A stretch of 64,000 nt of DNA from an uncultured Pelagibacteraceae bacterium (GCA_902571525.1 CACGCL010000002.1:1-64000), one strand, 5' to 3'. Counted from the stretch's first letter, positions 10,930 to 19,995 are shown. Numbers and translations: made by a program. The notes: a model not told the origin generated them from the sequence alone.

Positions 10930-12042
10930 ATGGCATTAAAAAAATTTAATTTTAATGTCCTTAAAAAAGATAAATTTGCAAGACTTGGAAAAATAACAAC
11001 TCACAGAGGTACAATTGATACACCTGTATTCATGCCCGTTGGGACCCAAGCTACTGTTAAAGGATCATTTATTAATGATGTTATTAAAGCTGGAAGCCAA
11101 ATAGTTTTATCAAATACTTATCATCTAATGATTAGGCCAGGCGCAGATAGGGTTAAAAAAGCTGGAGGACTTCATAAATTCATGAATTGTGAAATACCTA
11201 TTTTAACAGATTCTGGTGGCTATCAAATTATGTCATTGTCTAAATTAAACAAAATTGACAAATATAAAGGAGCAATATTTAATTCACATATAGATGGCAA
11301 GAAATTTATATTAAGTCCTGAGCAAAGTATTAAGATTCAAAAAAAATTAAATTCAGATATTCTTATGGTTTTAGATGAGTGTCCAAGAAAAACCCTTAGT
11401 TATGATACAATTTTAGATGCTGTAAATCTTTCAACTTACTGGGCAAAAAGATCAAAAAAAGCATTTGGTAAAATAAAACACAAAGCTCTTTTTGGAATAG
11501 TTCAAGGAGGTCTATTTAACGATTTAAGACTAAAGTCTTTAAACGAATTAATAAAAATTGGTTTTGATGGATATGCGATAGGCGGTCTTGCCGTTGGTGA
11601 CTCTCAAAATGAAATGTTTAAAGTTTTGGACTATTTAAAAAAATATATGCCAAAAGATAAACCCAGATATTTAATGGGCGTGGGTACTCCATCTGATATT
11701 CTTGGCTCTGTTCTTCGAGGCATAGATATGTTTGACTGCGTCTTACCTACACGCGCTGGTAGAACAGGTTTAGCTTTTACCTGGAATGGTAGAATAAATA
11801 TTAGAAACGCAAAATATAAAAACAACAATAAACCATTAGATGAATCGGTAAAAAAGTTTGATTTAAACAAATACTCGAAAAATTATATTAATCATTTATT
11901 CAACACCAACGAAATGCTAGGGTCAATGATTCTTACATTAAATAACATAAATTTTTATCAAGAATTGATGTATGAAATTAGAAAAAATATAAAAAATGGT
12001 ACTTTTTCTAAATTTTACAACAAATATGCAAATAAGTTATAA
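10930..12042 (+). CDS. tgt: queuine tRNA-ribosyltransferase (Tgt) lacking the usual zinc cysteines
   Basis: Exchanges guanine 34 of GUN-anticodon tRNAs for the queuosine precursor preQ1. The ATG at 10930 is preferred over the TTG one codon upstream in the track. About 370 residues. Visible are FMPVGTQATVKG, the catalytic aspartate region TDSGGYQIMS, the preQ1-binding loop GGLAVGDSQ, and DCVLPTRAGRTG with the nucleophile Asp. Where bacterial Tgt has CxCxxC before YSRAYLHHL, this protein reads SVKKFDLNKYSKNYINHL. All three cysteine ligands are gone and only the histidine remains. queA, often next to tgt in this operon, is absent from this slot. Confidence 0.93.
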   Translation: MALKKFNFNVLKKDKFARLGKITTHRGTIDTPVFMPVGTQATVKGSFINDVIKAGSQIVLSNTYHLMIRPGADRVKKAGGLHKFMNCEIPILTDSGGYQIMSLSKLNKIDKYKGAIFNSHIDGKKFILSPEQSIKIQKKLNSDILMVLDECPRKTLSYDTILDAVNLSTYWAKRSKKAFGKIKHKALFGIVQGGLFNDLRLKSLNELIKIGFDGYAIGGLAVGDSQNEMFKVLDYLKKYMPKDKPRYLMGVGTPSDILGSVLRGIDMFDCVLPTRAGRTGLAFTWNGRINIRNAKYKNNNKPLDESVKKFDLNKYSKNYINHLFNTNEMLGSMILTLNNINFYQELMYEIRKNIKNGTFSKFYNKYANKL

Positions 12043-12051
12043 TATTTCACA

Positions 12052-12079
12052 TTGATAAATAAAAAATAATCACTATAAA
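12052..12079 (+). promoter_or_regulatory. promoter of tRNA-Lys (candidate)
   Basis: TTGATA and TATAAA separated by 16 bases, 13 bases upstream of the mature tRNA-Lys 5' end. Three other tRNA genes in this window have a similar pair at a similar distance, which supports a sigma-70-type promoter. Confidence 0.5.
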
Positions 12080-12092
12080 AGTCAATCTTTGT

Positions 12093-12168
<76 letters not shown>

Positions 12169-12174
12169 TTGTAC

Positions 12175-12993
12175 TTAAATAGGCGGATACTCGTATCTTA
12201 TTTTGTCGACCCAACCGTTTATATTGTCAATTCTTTTTGATGATGATGGGTGAGTGTTGATAAAGACTGGTGGTTCCTTACCTTTGTTTGCTTCTTTCAT
12301 TCTTTCCCAAATTTTAACTGTTTCTCTAATATCATAGCCAGATAAAGATGAAAAAATTAAACCTAAGTAGTCAGCTTCTGATTCTTGTTTACGAGTAAAA
12401 GGGTTCATAATTCCTATCTTGGATAATAATCCAACTGTATCCATTCCTGTGGTTCTGTTAACTTGTGAAAGTTTACCTCCAGAAAAAATATCTATTAACT
12501 TAGTACTTGTTTGTAAAACAACACCTCTACTTGCTCTTTCAACAGAATGTTTAGCTACAGCATGCGCAACTTCATGACCCATAACAGCCGCAAGACCATC
12601 TTCGTTTTTTGTGATTTCTAGCATCCCTGTATAAAATGCAATTTTACCCCCGGGCATACACCAAGCGTTTTTCATTTTCTTGTTATCAATTAAGATATAT
12701 TCCCATTGAAAATTTGAAGTCGGGTCTGGCATATTCTTTTTATCAAAATACATGCTAATCGAGTTTTCCATTTTTTTTCCAATTTCTTTAATTTGATTAA
12801 GTGATTTTACATCATCACTTAATTTTTCTTTTTCTTTTACTTTTTCGTATAGTTGAGCAGCTTGAGCATTTAATTTTGATTCTGGTATTAATTTCAATTG
12901 TTTTCTATCTGTGATCGGGACGGTTCCGCACGAATTAAGGAAATAACCACAACAACCACATCCAACTATATTTAGAAATTTTCTTCTATCCAT
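12175..12993 (-). CDS. M48 family zinc metalloprotease, probable lipoprotein
   Basis: Periplasmic or outer-membrane-attached protease of the Ste24/HtpX superfamily, resembling LoiP/YcaL/BepA-type quality-control enzymes. The zinc motif is MGHEVAHAVAKHSVE (HExxH), and the third ligand is in QESEADYLGL. The N-terminus MDRRKFLNIVGCGCC starts with a twin-arginine-like RRKFL, and FLNSC further on is a possible lipobox. Both Tat export and lipidation are therefore plausible, but neither is proven. 272 residues, no TPR domain, so it is the short form. Its 3' end faces tRNA-Lys with six bases between them. Confidence 0.88.
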   Translation of the reverse strand: MDRRKFLNIVGCGCCGYFLNSCGTVPITDRKQLKLIPESKLNAQAAQLYEKVKEKEKLSDDVKSLNQIKEIGKKMENSISMYFDKKNMPDPTSNFQWEYILIDNKKMKNAWCMPGGKIAFYTGMLEITKNEDGLAAVMGHEVAHAVAKHSVERASRGVVLQTSTKLIDIFSGGKLSQVNRTTGMDTVGLLSKIGIMNPFTRKQESEADYLGLIFSSLSGYDIRETVKIWERMKEANKGKEPPVFINTHPSSSKRIDNINGWVDKIRYEYPPI

Positions 12994-13035
12994 AATTATT
13001 ATTTTCTTGTAATAGTATTATTCTATTAAATAAAT

Positions 13036-13113
13036 ATGAATTTGAACAATAAAATTTTATTATTTTTGTTTATTATTGGGCTTATCTTCGTTATTTATTC
13101 ATCTTATAATTAG
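13036..13113 (+). CDS. possible 25-residue hydrophobic membrane peptide
   Basis: An ATG-started ORF too short for the track. It has 25 codons ending TAG, one base before the DUF502 start codon. The translation begins MNLNNKILLFLFIIGLIFVIY and would form a single membrane segment with a charged N-terminus. The tight spacing suggests a coupled small protein or a translated leader. I do not recognise it, and chance hydrophobic ORFs are common in AT-rich DNA. Confidence 0.35.
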   Translation: MNLNNKILLFLFIIGLIFVIYSSYN

Positions 13114-13114
13114 T

Positions 13115-13729
13115 ATGACAAAAAAAAAAAAAATTTCTGTTTTATCAAGATTAAGGAATTACTTTTTAGCAGGTGTAGTGGTTCTCCTTCCGATTGGTTT
13201 TACATTATATCTTACAATCTTTTTAATTAAAATTTCATCTAAAATTCTTCCAAGTGAGATTAACCCTAATAATTACTTACCATTTTCAATACCTGGTTTA
13301 GAAATCTTACTATCTGTTTTTATAATTATTATTGTTGGTGGAATATCTTTATCTTTTTTTGGAAAACGAATTGTATCTATAATAAATGATATATTTAAAA
13401 AGATTCCAATCCTAAGAACTATTTATTCTGCTATTGGCCAAATGACACAAAGTTTTACATCTTCAGGAAAAGATAAGAAAACAGTAGTATTAGTTGAATA
13501 TCCAAAAAAGGGTTCTTGGGCTGTTGGTTTTGCGACTAAAGAAAATGAAGGAGAAATAAGCAAAAAAGTAAAAAGAAAAATGGTTAATGTGTTTGTTCCA
13601 ACAACACCAAACCCTACAAGTGGATTTTTATTAATGTATCCAAAAGATGAAGTTATTTATTTAGAGATGTCATTTGAGGAGGCTTCTAAATTTATAGTTT
13701 CAGCTGGAACTTCTGAACCGTCAAATTAG
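13115..13729 (+). CDS. DUF502 family membrane protein
   Basis: Conserved alphaproteobacterial membrane protein of unknown function. The N-terminal region LRNYFLAGVVVLLPIGFTLYL and a second hydrophobic segment (about 65-90, IIVGGISLSFFGKRIV) are the two expected membrane spans. The soluble part carries IPILRTIYSAIGQ, VLVEYPKKGSWAVGFAT and FVPTTPNPTSGFLL, all typical of DUF502. The ATG at 13115 is preferred over the TTG at 13076 used in the track, because family proteins start with a short basic stretch. Codons 2-7 contain an unbroken run of 14 A. The gene is convergent with recG, with a four-base overlap of stops. Confidence 0.88.
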   Translation: MTKKKKISVLSRLRNYFLAGVVVLLPIGFTLYLTIFLIKISSKILPSEINPNNYLPFSIPGLEILLSVFIIIIVGGISLSFFGKRIVSIINDIFKKIPILRTIYSAIGQMTQSFTSSGKDKKTVVLVEYPKKGSWAVGFATKENEGEISKKVKRKMVNVFVPTTPNPTSGFLLMYPKDEVIYLEMSFEEASKFIVSAGTSEPSN

Positions 13730-15765
13730 ACTAAATCATTTAAAATATCTGCCCTGTCATACATTTTTAAAAGAGGCATAAATTTTTCAATATTTTCATT
13801 TTGTATTTCAATTCTTTTAACCTCTTGTTCTGCAAGAAAAAAAAGCTCTTCATTTAATATTGGATCTGCAATTCTAAAACTTTGCAAACCACTTTGTTTA
13901 AATCCTAATAAATCTCCGTAACCTCTTAATTTCATGTCCTCTTCAGATATTTTAAAACCATCATTACTGTTTTTTAATATGTTAATTCTTTTTTTAGCAT
14001 TCTCACTTAGGTTGGATTTAAACATTAAAATACAGTAGGCTTCTTTATCACCTCGTCCAACCCTTCCTCTTAATTGATGTAATTGAGATAATCCAAATTT
14101 GTTTGCATTTTCTATTATAATCACATTTGCATTTGGAAAATCGATACCCACCTCTATTACAGTTGTAGAAACCAAAATATCTATTTTCTTATTTAAAAAA
14201 TCTTTTAAAATATTATCTTTAATGTCTTTATCTAACGCCCCATGAAGGATACCAACTTTATTAGGAAAATATTTCTTTAAATATTCGTATCTTTTGATCG
14301 AAGATTGATGATCTACTTTTTTGGATTCTTCAATTAAAGGGCAGACCCAAAAAATTTGGTTTCCATTTTTAATTTGTTTTTTTAAGAATGATATTATTTC
14401 ATCAATTTTTTTATCCAATTTACTTAAAGTAATGATCTCCTTTCGATTTTTAGGTTTATTTTTAATTATAGACACATCCATATCACCAAATATTGTCATT
14501 ATCATAGTTCGTGGAATAGGTGTTGCCGACATAACTAATATGTCACAATTTTTTCCACCTTTATCTGAAAGTTTTTTTCTTTGCTTAACTCCAAATTTAT
14601 GTTGTTCATCTATAATTATTAACCCTAATTTTTTATAATTAATCTTATTTTGAAATAGAGAATGTGTCCCTATTAATAAATCGACAGAATGATTTTCTAA
14701 ATTTTTAATTATTTTCCTTCTTATTTTATTTTCAGTTTTGCTTGTTAATATTTCAATCCTAACATTATCCGAAAGTATTTTCTTTGCTAAATTATAGTGT
14801 TGTTGAGCTAAAATTTCTGTTGGAGCCATAAAGGCTACTTGAAATTTACTACTTATAACATTTGAAATTGATGTTAGTGCAACTATAGTTTTTCCACTAC
14901 CAACGTCTCCTTGTAAAAGCCTGAACATTTTATGTTCAGACTTTAGATCATTATCAATTTCATTAATTGCTTTTATCTGATCAGATGTAAGTTCAAAATT
15001 TATTTTTTTTCTAATATAATTAAAAGGATCTAAACTAAATGATTTTCTATTCTTTTTAAATTTTTTAACTGATCTTCTAATACTAGAACTAATTAAAAAA
15101 TTTGACAGAATTTCATCAAAAACTAATCTTTTGTAAAAAGATCCTTGTTGATTTAAATTCTTTGGATCGTGTAATTGAATTATGGATTCTCTCCAACTTA
15201 TATTATTAAATTTTTTACAAATTTCATCTCTCAACCATTCTTTTAAATCAGGTATTTTATTTAAAACTTCTGTAATTATTTTGTTATATTTTTTTTCATT
15301 TAAGCCTTCAGTTAAACTATATTTTGTATCTATTTTCTTAATATTATTAACATTGCTAGCTATATGTGTTGGATTTGTTATTTGATATCTATTTTTATAG
15401 AAACCAATTTTTCCACTTATAACCACTTCTGAATTTAGTGGTAAAATTTTTCTTATATACCCTTCATAGCTATTGAAAAAGATACAGTCTAATTTTCCAG
15501 TTTCATCTTCACAAAAAACTTTATTAGGCAAGTTTCTTATTCTAGGAAAGTTATATTTTTTAACAATAATTGATATGGTTTGAATTTTTCCAATTTGAAG
15601 TTGATTTATTTTTCTTAAATCACCTCTATTAATTATATCTCTTGGCAGATTCCACAATAAATCAAAAACTGTATTAATATTTTTCTTTTTGAATAATTTA
15701 GCAGTTTTATGTCCTATACCACTAATTTTATTGATATCTGATAGCAAGTATTCATAATTACACAT
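13726..15765 (-). CDS. recG: ATP-dependent DNA helicase RecG
   Basis: Remodels stalled replication forks and branched DNA. At 679 residues it matches RecG. The N-terminal wedge/OB domain is followed by the helicase: Walker A GDVGSGKT, MAPTEILAQQHYN, the DExH box IIDEQHKFGVKQR, SATPIPRT (motif III), and the C-terminal block QLHQLRGRVGRGD (motif VI). A helix-hairpin-helix-like start (INKISGIGHKTAKLF) is visible. It is divergent from sdhE across 16 bases, so both genes must share that tiny intergenic space for their starts. recG next to sdhE is common in alphaproteobacteria. Confidence 0.97.
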   Translation of the reverse strand: MCNYEYLLSDINKISGIGHKTAKLFKKKNINTVFDLLWNLPRDIINRGDLRKINQLQIGKIQTISIIVKKYNFPRIRNLPNKVFCEDETGKLDCIFFNSYEGYIRKILPLNSEVVISGKIGFYKNRYQITNPTHIASNVNNIKKIDTKYSLTEGLNEKKYNKIITEVLNKIPDLKEWLRDEICKKFNNISWRESIIQLHDPKNLNQQGSFYKRLVFDEILSNFLISSSIRRSVKKFKKNRKSFSLDPFNYIRKKINFELTSDQIKAINEIDNDLKSEHKMFRLLQGDVGSGKTIVALTSISNVISSKFQVAFMAPTEILAQQHYNLAKKILSDNVRIEILTSKTENKIRRKIIKNLENHSVDLLIGTHSLFQNKINYKKLGLIIIDEQHKFGVKQRKKLSDKGGKNCDILVMSATPIPRTMIMTIFGDMDVSIIKNKPKNRKEIITLSKLDKKIDEIISFLKKQIKNGNQIFWVCPLIEESKKVDHQSSIKRYEYLKKYFPNKVGILHGALDKDIKDNILKDFLNKKIDILVSTTVIEVGIDFPNANVIIIENANKFGLSQLHQLRGRVGRGDKEAYCILMFKSNLSENAKKRINILKNSNDGFKISEEDMKLRGYGDLLGFKQSGLQSFRIADPILNEELFFLAEQEVKRIEIQNENIEKFMPLLKMYDRADILNDLV

Positions 15766-15781
15766 AATTACTTATATAACT

Positions 15782-16039
15782 ATGTCTACAAATAAAGAAG
15801 ATCTTAAAAATAAAATAATTTATAGAGCTTCCTATAGAGGTACGAAAGAAATGGATATATTAATGACTAATTTTGTTAAGTCATTAATAGACGAAATAGA
15901 TGAAAATTACATGAAAGCATTAGATTCATTTGTTAACATGGATGATGAAAAATTAGTTTCAATTAAAAAAAAAGAATCATCTATTAGTTACAACGATCAG
16001 AGAATGCTTGATATAGTTATTAGATTTCAAAATTTTTAA
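15782..16039 (+). CDS. sdhE: succinate dehydrogenase assembly factor 2 / FAD assembly factor SdhE
   Basis: Small cytoplasmic protein that promotes covalent attachment of FAD to the SdhA subunit of succinate dehydrogenase. The 85-residue protein carries the family core YRASYRGTKEMDILMTNF with the RGxxE motif used for FAD transfer. The rest is the expected helical bundle (MKALDSFVNMDDEKL). It is divergent from recG and convergent with tRNA-Ser, which ends three bases downstream. Confidence 0.9.
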   Translation: MSTNKEDLKNKIIYRASYRGTKEMDILMTNFVKSLIDEIDENYMKALDSFVNMDDEKLVSIKKKESSISYNDQRMLDIVIRFQNF

Positions 16040-16042
16040 TAA

Positions 16043-16132
16043 TGGCGGAGAGACTGGGATTCGAACCCAGGAAAGAGTTGCCCCTTTGCCGGTTTTCAAG
16101 ACCGGTGCTTTCAACCACTCAGCCATCTCTCC
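16043..16132 (-). tRNA. tRNA-Ser (anticodon TGA)
   Basis: A 90-base gene on the minus strand with the long variable arm of class II tRNAs. The acceptor pair is GGAGAGA with TCTCTCC, the anticodon loop is CTTGAAA, and the T arm contains GGTTCGAATCC. The discriminator is G and CCA is encoded. The TGA anticodon reads UCN codons. Confidence 0.96.
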
Positions 16133-16142
16133 ACGAAAGTTA

Positions 16143-16170
16143 CTTATATTAAAAAAAAATATTTCTACAA
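16143..16170 (-). promoter_or_regulatory. promoter of tRNA-Ser (candidate)
   Basis: On the minus strand, TTGTAG and TATAAG are separated by 16 bases. The -10 element ends 10 bases upstream of the tRNA 5' end. The pattern matches the candidates in front of the other three tRNA genes. Confidence 0.5.
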
Positions 16171-16238
16171 CATATTTAGTTTTTTTATATATCTTGAGAT
16201 ATTTTAGGTGTAATTGTCCTTATTAATTCATTTATAGT

Positions 16239-17111
16239 ATGAAAAAATTTAACCAAGGCATTTTACTTAGTAGTCTGGGATCTTTTTGGTGGGGTGTGAT
16301 AGGGGTTATTTATTTTAGATCATTATCATTTGTAGGACCTTTTGAACTCGTAATTCATAGGTGTTTGTGGACAACTGTCTTTTTATTAATGACCACTTTT
16401 TTTTTGTATAAATGGCAAAAATTTTTGCAAATACTTAAATCATCAAAAAAAATTTTTATTTTATTTTTATCTTCATTTTTAATACTGACGAATTGGTCTG
16501 TATGGATTTATGCAGTTTCAACCAATCAAATTATAAATGCCAGTTTTGGATATTTTATTATGCCAATAATGAGTGTTTTTTTTGGATATGTTTTTTTTAG
16601 AGAAAGATTAAATTTTAAAATAGTTTTATCAATAACATTAGTAATATTTTCTATCTTCTACATGTTATATGAATTTCGAAGCATACCATGGATAGGTTTA
16701 ACGGTTGCAATATCTTGGTCTCTTTATAACGTCTGCAGAAAATTGATAAAAGTTGACACAGATATTGGTCTATTGTTGGAAAGTGTATTTATATTCCCAT
16801 TTGCTTTAATTGCACTTATATATTTATTTACCCTAGAAATTAATTATTTTTCAACAAACGATATTTCAATGATGTTTTTATTAGCCCTTGCTGGTCCTAT
16901 GACTGTTATACCCTTATTTTTGTATGTAAGAGGTGTTGAGTTATCTGGTCTTGGACCCACAGGTATGATATTTTATATAACACCGACTTTTCAATTTTTG
17001 TTAGGATATTTTTATTATAATGAAAGTTTTTCTTTTGAGAAGTTTGTAAGTTTTGTAATTATATGGATTGCTGTATTAATTTATTTAAATAATTTATATG
17101 AAAAAAATTAA
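16239..17111 (+). CDS. rarD: EamA/DMT family transporter, RarD type
   Basis: Inner-membrane protein with about ten membrane segments from two EamA repeats. The start KKFNQGILLSSLGSFWWGVIGVIYFRSL and the block ELVIHRCLWT are typical of RarD. The second half has ISWSLYNVCRKL and GPTGMIFYITPTFQFLLGYF, also RarD signatures. RarD proteins were first linked to chloramphenicol sensitivity, but their natural substrate is not settled. 290 residues is normal. Its end overlaps the mltB-like gene by 14 bases. Confidence 0.88.
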   Translation: MKKFNQGILLSSLGSFWWGVIGVIYFRSLSFVGPFELVIHRCLWTTVFLLMTTFFLYKWQKFLQILKSSKKIFILFLSSFLILTNWSVWIYAVSTNQIINASFGYFIMPIMSVFFGYVFFRERLNFKIVLSITLVIFSIFYMLYEFRSIPWIGLTVAISWSLYNVCRKLIKVDTDIGLLLESVFIFPFALIALIYLFTLEINYFSTNDISMMFLLALAGPMTVIPLFLYVRGVELSGLGPTGMIFYITPTFQFLLGYFYYNESFSFEKFVSFVIIWIAVLIYLNNLYEKN

Positions 17112-18099
17112 TTTAATTATTTTATCATTTTTTTTTCTAACTATTAGTTTTTCAAAAGTTAACTCAGAGGATAAATTTAATAATTGGCTAACTGAATTTA
17201 AAAGTAGAGCTATTAATGAAGGTATCTCTGAAACAACTGTAAACTTTGTTATGAATGATGCTATTTTTTTACCTAAAGTAATCGAATACGACAGATATCA
17301 GCCAGAATTTTATGAAGATACAAAAACGTATGTTTCTAAAAGAACATCTAAAGATAGAGTCAAAAAAGGCAAAAAATTATATAAAAAAAATAGAAAGTTA
17401 ATTAATTATGTAGATCAAGAATTTAATATTGAAAAAGAACTTTTATTAGCTCTTATGGGTATTGAAACAAATTATGGAACTTATTTGGGAAAAATGGATA
17501 TAATTTCATCATTATCCACTTTAAGTTACGACAAAAGAAGAAGTGAATTTTTTACTAATGAGCTAATAACAATACTCAAATTAATTGACGAAAACAAAAT
17601 TAGCAAAGATATTTTATTTGGTTCTTGGGCAGGTGCTTTTGGTAACTTTCAATTTATGCCATCTACTATTTCTAAGTATGCTATAGATTTTAATAAAAAC
17701 TCTGTAATTGAATTAAAAGAACCCGAAGATTCTTTTGCTTCAGCCGCAAATTATTTAAATGTTATTGGATGGAAAAAAAATGAACCTTGTTTCTTAAATA
17801 TAGAATTAGATGACTCTATACCCAAAAAATTTTTAAATACTTCTGCTAAAAAAATAAAATATAAAAAAAAATTCAAATATTATAAAAAATTCATAAAGAA
17901 ATTTAACAATTTAGATATTAATGACGATACTAAAGTAGCCATTATAACGCCCGATAGTGATATAGTAAAAGATAATGACAAATTAAAACCAGCCTATTTA
18001 GTATTCTCTAATTATGAGAGAGTATTGACATGGAATAGATCATTAAGATTTGCAATAGCAGTGTGTACGTTAAAAGATAAATTTGAAAATGAACTATAA
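17098..18099 (+). CDS. lytic murein transglycosylase, MltB-like
   Basis: Cleaves the glycan strands of peptidoglycan to leave 1,6-anhydro ends. The protein has 333 residues with an N-terminal signal peptide (about residues 1-23, IILSFFFLTISFSKVNS) and no lipobox, so it is probably a soluble periplasmic form. The catalytic glutamate is in LMGIETNYGTYLGK, followed by SLSTLSYDKRRSEFF and SWAGAFGNFQFMPST, all MltB-family blocks. No C-terminal peptidoglycan-binding domain is visible. It lies in front of the rlpA-like and dacA genes, forming a wall-remodelling cluster. Confidence 0.9.
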   Translation: MKKINLIILSFFFLTISFSKVNSEDKFNNWLTEFKSRAINEGISETTVNFVMNDAIFLPKVIEYDRYQPEFYEDTKTYVSKRTSKDRVKKGKKLYKKNRKLINYVDQEFNIEKELLLALMGIETNYGTYLGKMDIISSLSTLSYDKRRSEFFTNELITILKLIDENKISKDILFGSWAGAFGNFQFMPSTISKYAIDFNKNSVIELKEPEDSFASAANYLNVIGWKKNEPCFLNIELDDSIPKKFLNTSAKKIKYKKKFKYYKKFIKKFNNLDINDDTKVAIITPDSDIVKDNDKLKPAYLVFSNYERVLTWNRSLRFAIAVCTLKDKFENEL

Positions 18100-18838
18100 T
18101 ATATTATTTTTTATAATTTTTTTTTTATTTGCTGGTTGTAAATTAGAAACAGCTAAAAATAATATTATTTACGACAATAATATTTATATAAATAAAGGTT
18201 TTGCTTTAGTTTTTTCTGAAGACTTAATAAAAAACAAAATAACCAAAAAAAAAATAGATAATCGCAGTTTAGATATTCATCACAGTCATTTATCTAAAGG
18301 CACTAAAGTAAAAATTACTAATCTTTTAAATAATAAGTCTATAGTTGGAAATGTTTCAAAAAAAGTTAAAAATATTAACTTTTATAATTCGATAATATCT
18401 TTAAGAATTTCTGACGAATTAGAGATTAACCCTAATCAACCATTTATCGAAATTAAAGAAATTAAAGATAATTCAATATTCTTAGCAAAAAAAACCAAAA
18501 TGTATGATGAGGAAAAAAACGTAGCCAATAAAGCCCCTGTAGATTCAATAAGTATTAATGACCTAAATACATCAAATAAGAAAAAAAAAATAGTTAAAAA
18601 TGATAGAAAATTCTTATATTTAATCAAAGTAGTAGATTTTTATTTTTTAGAGAATGCTAAAAACCTTAAAAATAAAATTATAAACAATACAAATATTAAA
18701 AAAATTAATATTTTGTCAGTCTCAGAAAATATACATAGAATTATCCTAGGTCCTTACAAAAATATTAATGCTCTACAAAAGGATTTTTATAGTATAAGAG
18801 ATTTAGGATTTGAAAATATTGATATTATAAGCCAATGA
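18089..18838 (+). CDS. RlpA-like lipoprotein with degenerate catalytic barrel and SPOR domain
   Basis: The ATG at 18089 is chosen over the TTG in the track. It gives MNYNILFFIIFFLFAGC, a lipoprotein signal with lipobox LFAGC. The middle aligns with the RlpA double-psi barrel around LSKGTKVKITNLLNNKSIVGNV, but the motif for the catalytic Asp (DRGPF in relatives) reads SKKVKN. The canonical TANGExY region is also lost. The C-terminus (about 175-250, FLYLIKVVDFYFLENAKNL to IHRIILGPYKN) looks like a SPOR domain, which binds denuded glycan strands at the septum. It sits between the mltB-like gene and dacA and is probably a non-catalytic septal wall-binding lipoprotein. It contains an A10 run. Confidence 0.72.
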   Translation: MNYNILFFIIFFLFAGCKLETAKNNIIYDNNIYINKGFALVFSEDLIKNKITKKKIDNRSLDIHHSHLSKGTKVKITNLLNNKSIVGNVSKKVKNINFYNSIISLRISDELEINPNQPFIEIKEIKDNSIFLAKKTKMYDEEKNVANKAPVDSISINDLNTSNKKKKIVKNDRKFLYLIKVVDFYFLENAKNLKNKIINNTNIKKINILSVSENIHRIILGPYKNINALQKDFYSIRDLGFENIDIISQ

Positions 18839-19995
18839 AAAAACTCAAAAATTTATTAATTTATTACATTTTTGTCTATTTTAGTTTTATACCTTTAAGT
18901 TATGCCGCATTTGAAATAAATGCGAGAACAGCAATTTTACAAGATTTTTTGTCAGGTGAAATTTTATATGAAAAAGATATTACTAGATCGATTTACCCAG
19001 CTTCGATGACTAAAATAATGACTTCAATAGTTGTTTTTGATCTATTGAAAACCGGTGATTTAAATCTTGATGATAAAGTTATGGTTTCCGAGAATGCTTG
19101 GAGACTTTCACAATCTGGATATTCTTCAATGTTTATAATGGTTAATGACGAAGTAACAATTGAGGAATTGCTAAAAGGTATAATTATTGCATCTGGCAAT
19201 GATGCTTGTGTTGCCTTAGCTGAAGGTATCGCTGGTACGGAAGAGGAATTTGCTATTATGATGAATTCAAAAGCTGCTGAAATTGGTATGATAAATTCAA
19301 ATTTTACAAACGCATCTGGGATAAACGATCCAGATAATTACTCTACAGTTGAAGATATTTTATTAATGTCAAACTATTTGATTAAAAATTATCCGAATTA
19401 TTATTCTTATTTTAAAGAAAAAACTTTTACATGGGATAGAACTGGAGGAGATCCAATTACACAAGGAAACAGAAATCCTTTACTATATAAAAATTTTGGA
19501 GCTGATGGTATTAAGACAGGATATCTTGCAGTAGAAAAATATTCATTAGCGAGTTCAATTAAAAAAGGGAATAGAAGATTTATAGCTGTTGGTAGTGGCT
19601 TTGAAACAAAAAATTCAAGATCCAGACAATCAAAAAAACTTTTAACATGGGGATTAACAAACTTTGATACAATCAAAATAGCTAACAATAATGAAGAACT
19701 GGCAAGATTAGATGTTTGGTTAGGAAAAAAAGAAAAAGTTAAAGCTTATGTAAAAGAAGATATCTATAAGACTATCCCTAAAGCAAGAAAAAGACATTTA
19801 AAAACATATATCTCTTACGAAGGACCAATTGCTGCTCCAATAAAAAAAGATCAAAAATTAGGAACTCTTAAAGTTGTATATAAAGATGAAATTATAAATG
19901 AATATCAAGTATATGCATTTGAAAACATTAAAAAAATTAATGTACTTTCAAGAATAATTAAATCCATAAACTATTTAATTTGGGGTGATGTATAA
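18835..19995 (+). CDS. dacA: D-alanyl-D-alanine carboxypeptidase (PBP5/6 family)
   Basis: Removes the terminal D-alanine from peptidoglycan stem peptides in the periplasm. A signal peptide (about 1-24, ending SYA) is followed by the penicillin-binding motifs: SxxK as Ser57-Met-Thr-Lys60 in YPASMTK, SGN in IIASGNDACVA, and KTG in DGIKTGYLA. The C-terminal domain resembles the PBP5 beta-rich domain, and the final segment could be an amphipathic anchor. 386 residues is usual. It overlaps the upstream gene by four bases (ATGA) and tmk by eight. Confidence 0.94.
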   Translation: MKKLKNLLIYYIFVYFSFIPLSYAAFEINARTAILQDFLSGEILYEKDITRSIYPASMTKIMTSIVVFDLLKTGDLNLDDKVMVSENAWRLSQSGYSSMFIMVNDEVTIEELLKGIIIASGNDACVALAEGIAGTEEEFAIMMNSKAAEIGMINSNFTNASGINDPDNYSTVEDILLMSNYLIKNYPNYYSYFKEKTFTWDRTGGDPITQGNRNPLLYKNFGADGIKTGYLAVEKYSLASSIKKGNRRFIAVGSGFETKNSRSRQSKKLLTWGLTNFDTIKIANNNEELARLDVWLGKKEKVKAYVKEDIYKTIPKARKRHLKTYISYEGPIAAPIKKDQKLGTLKVVYKDEIINEYQVYAFENIKKINVLSRIIKSINYLIWGDV

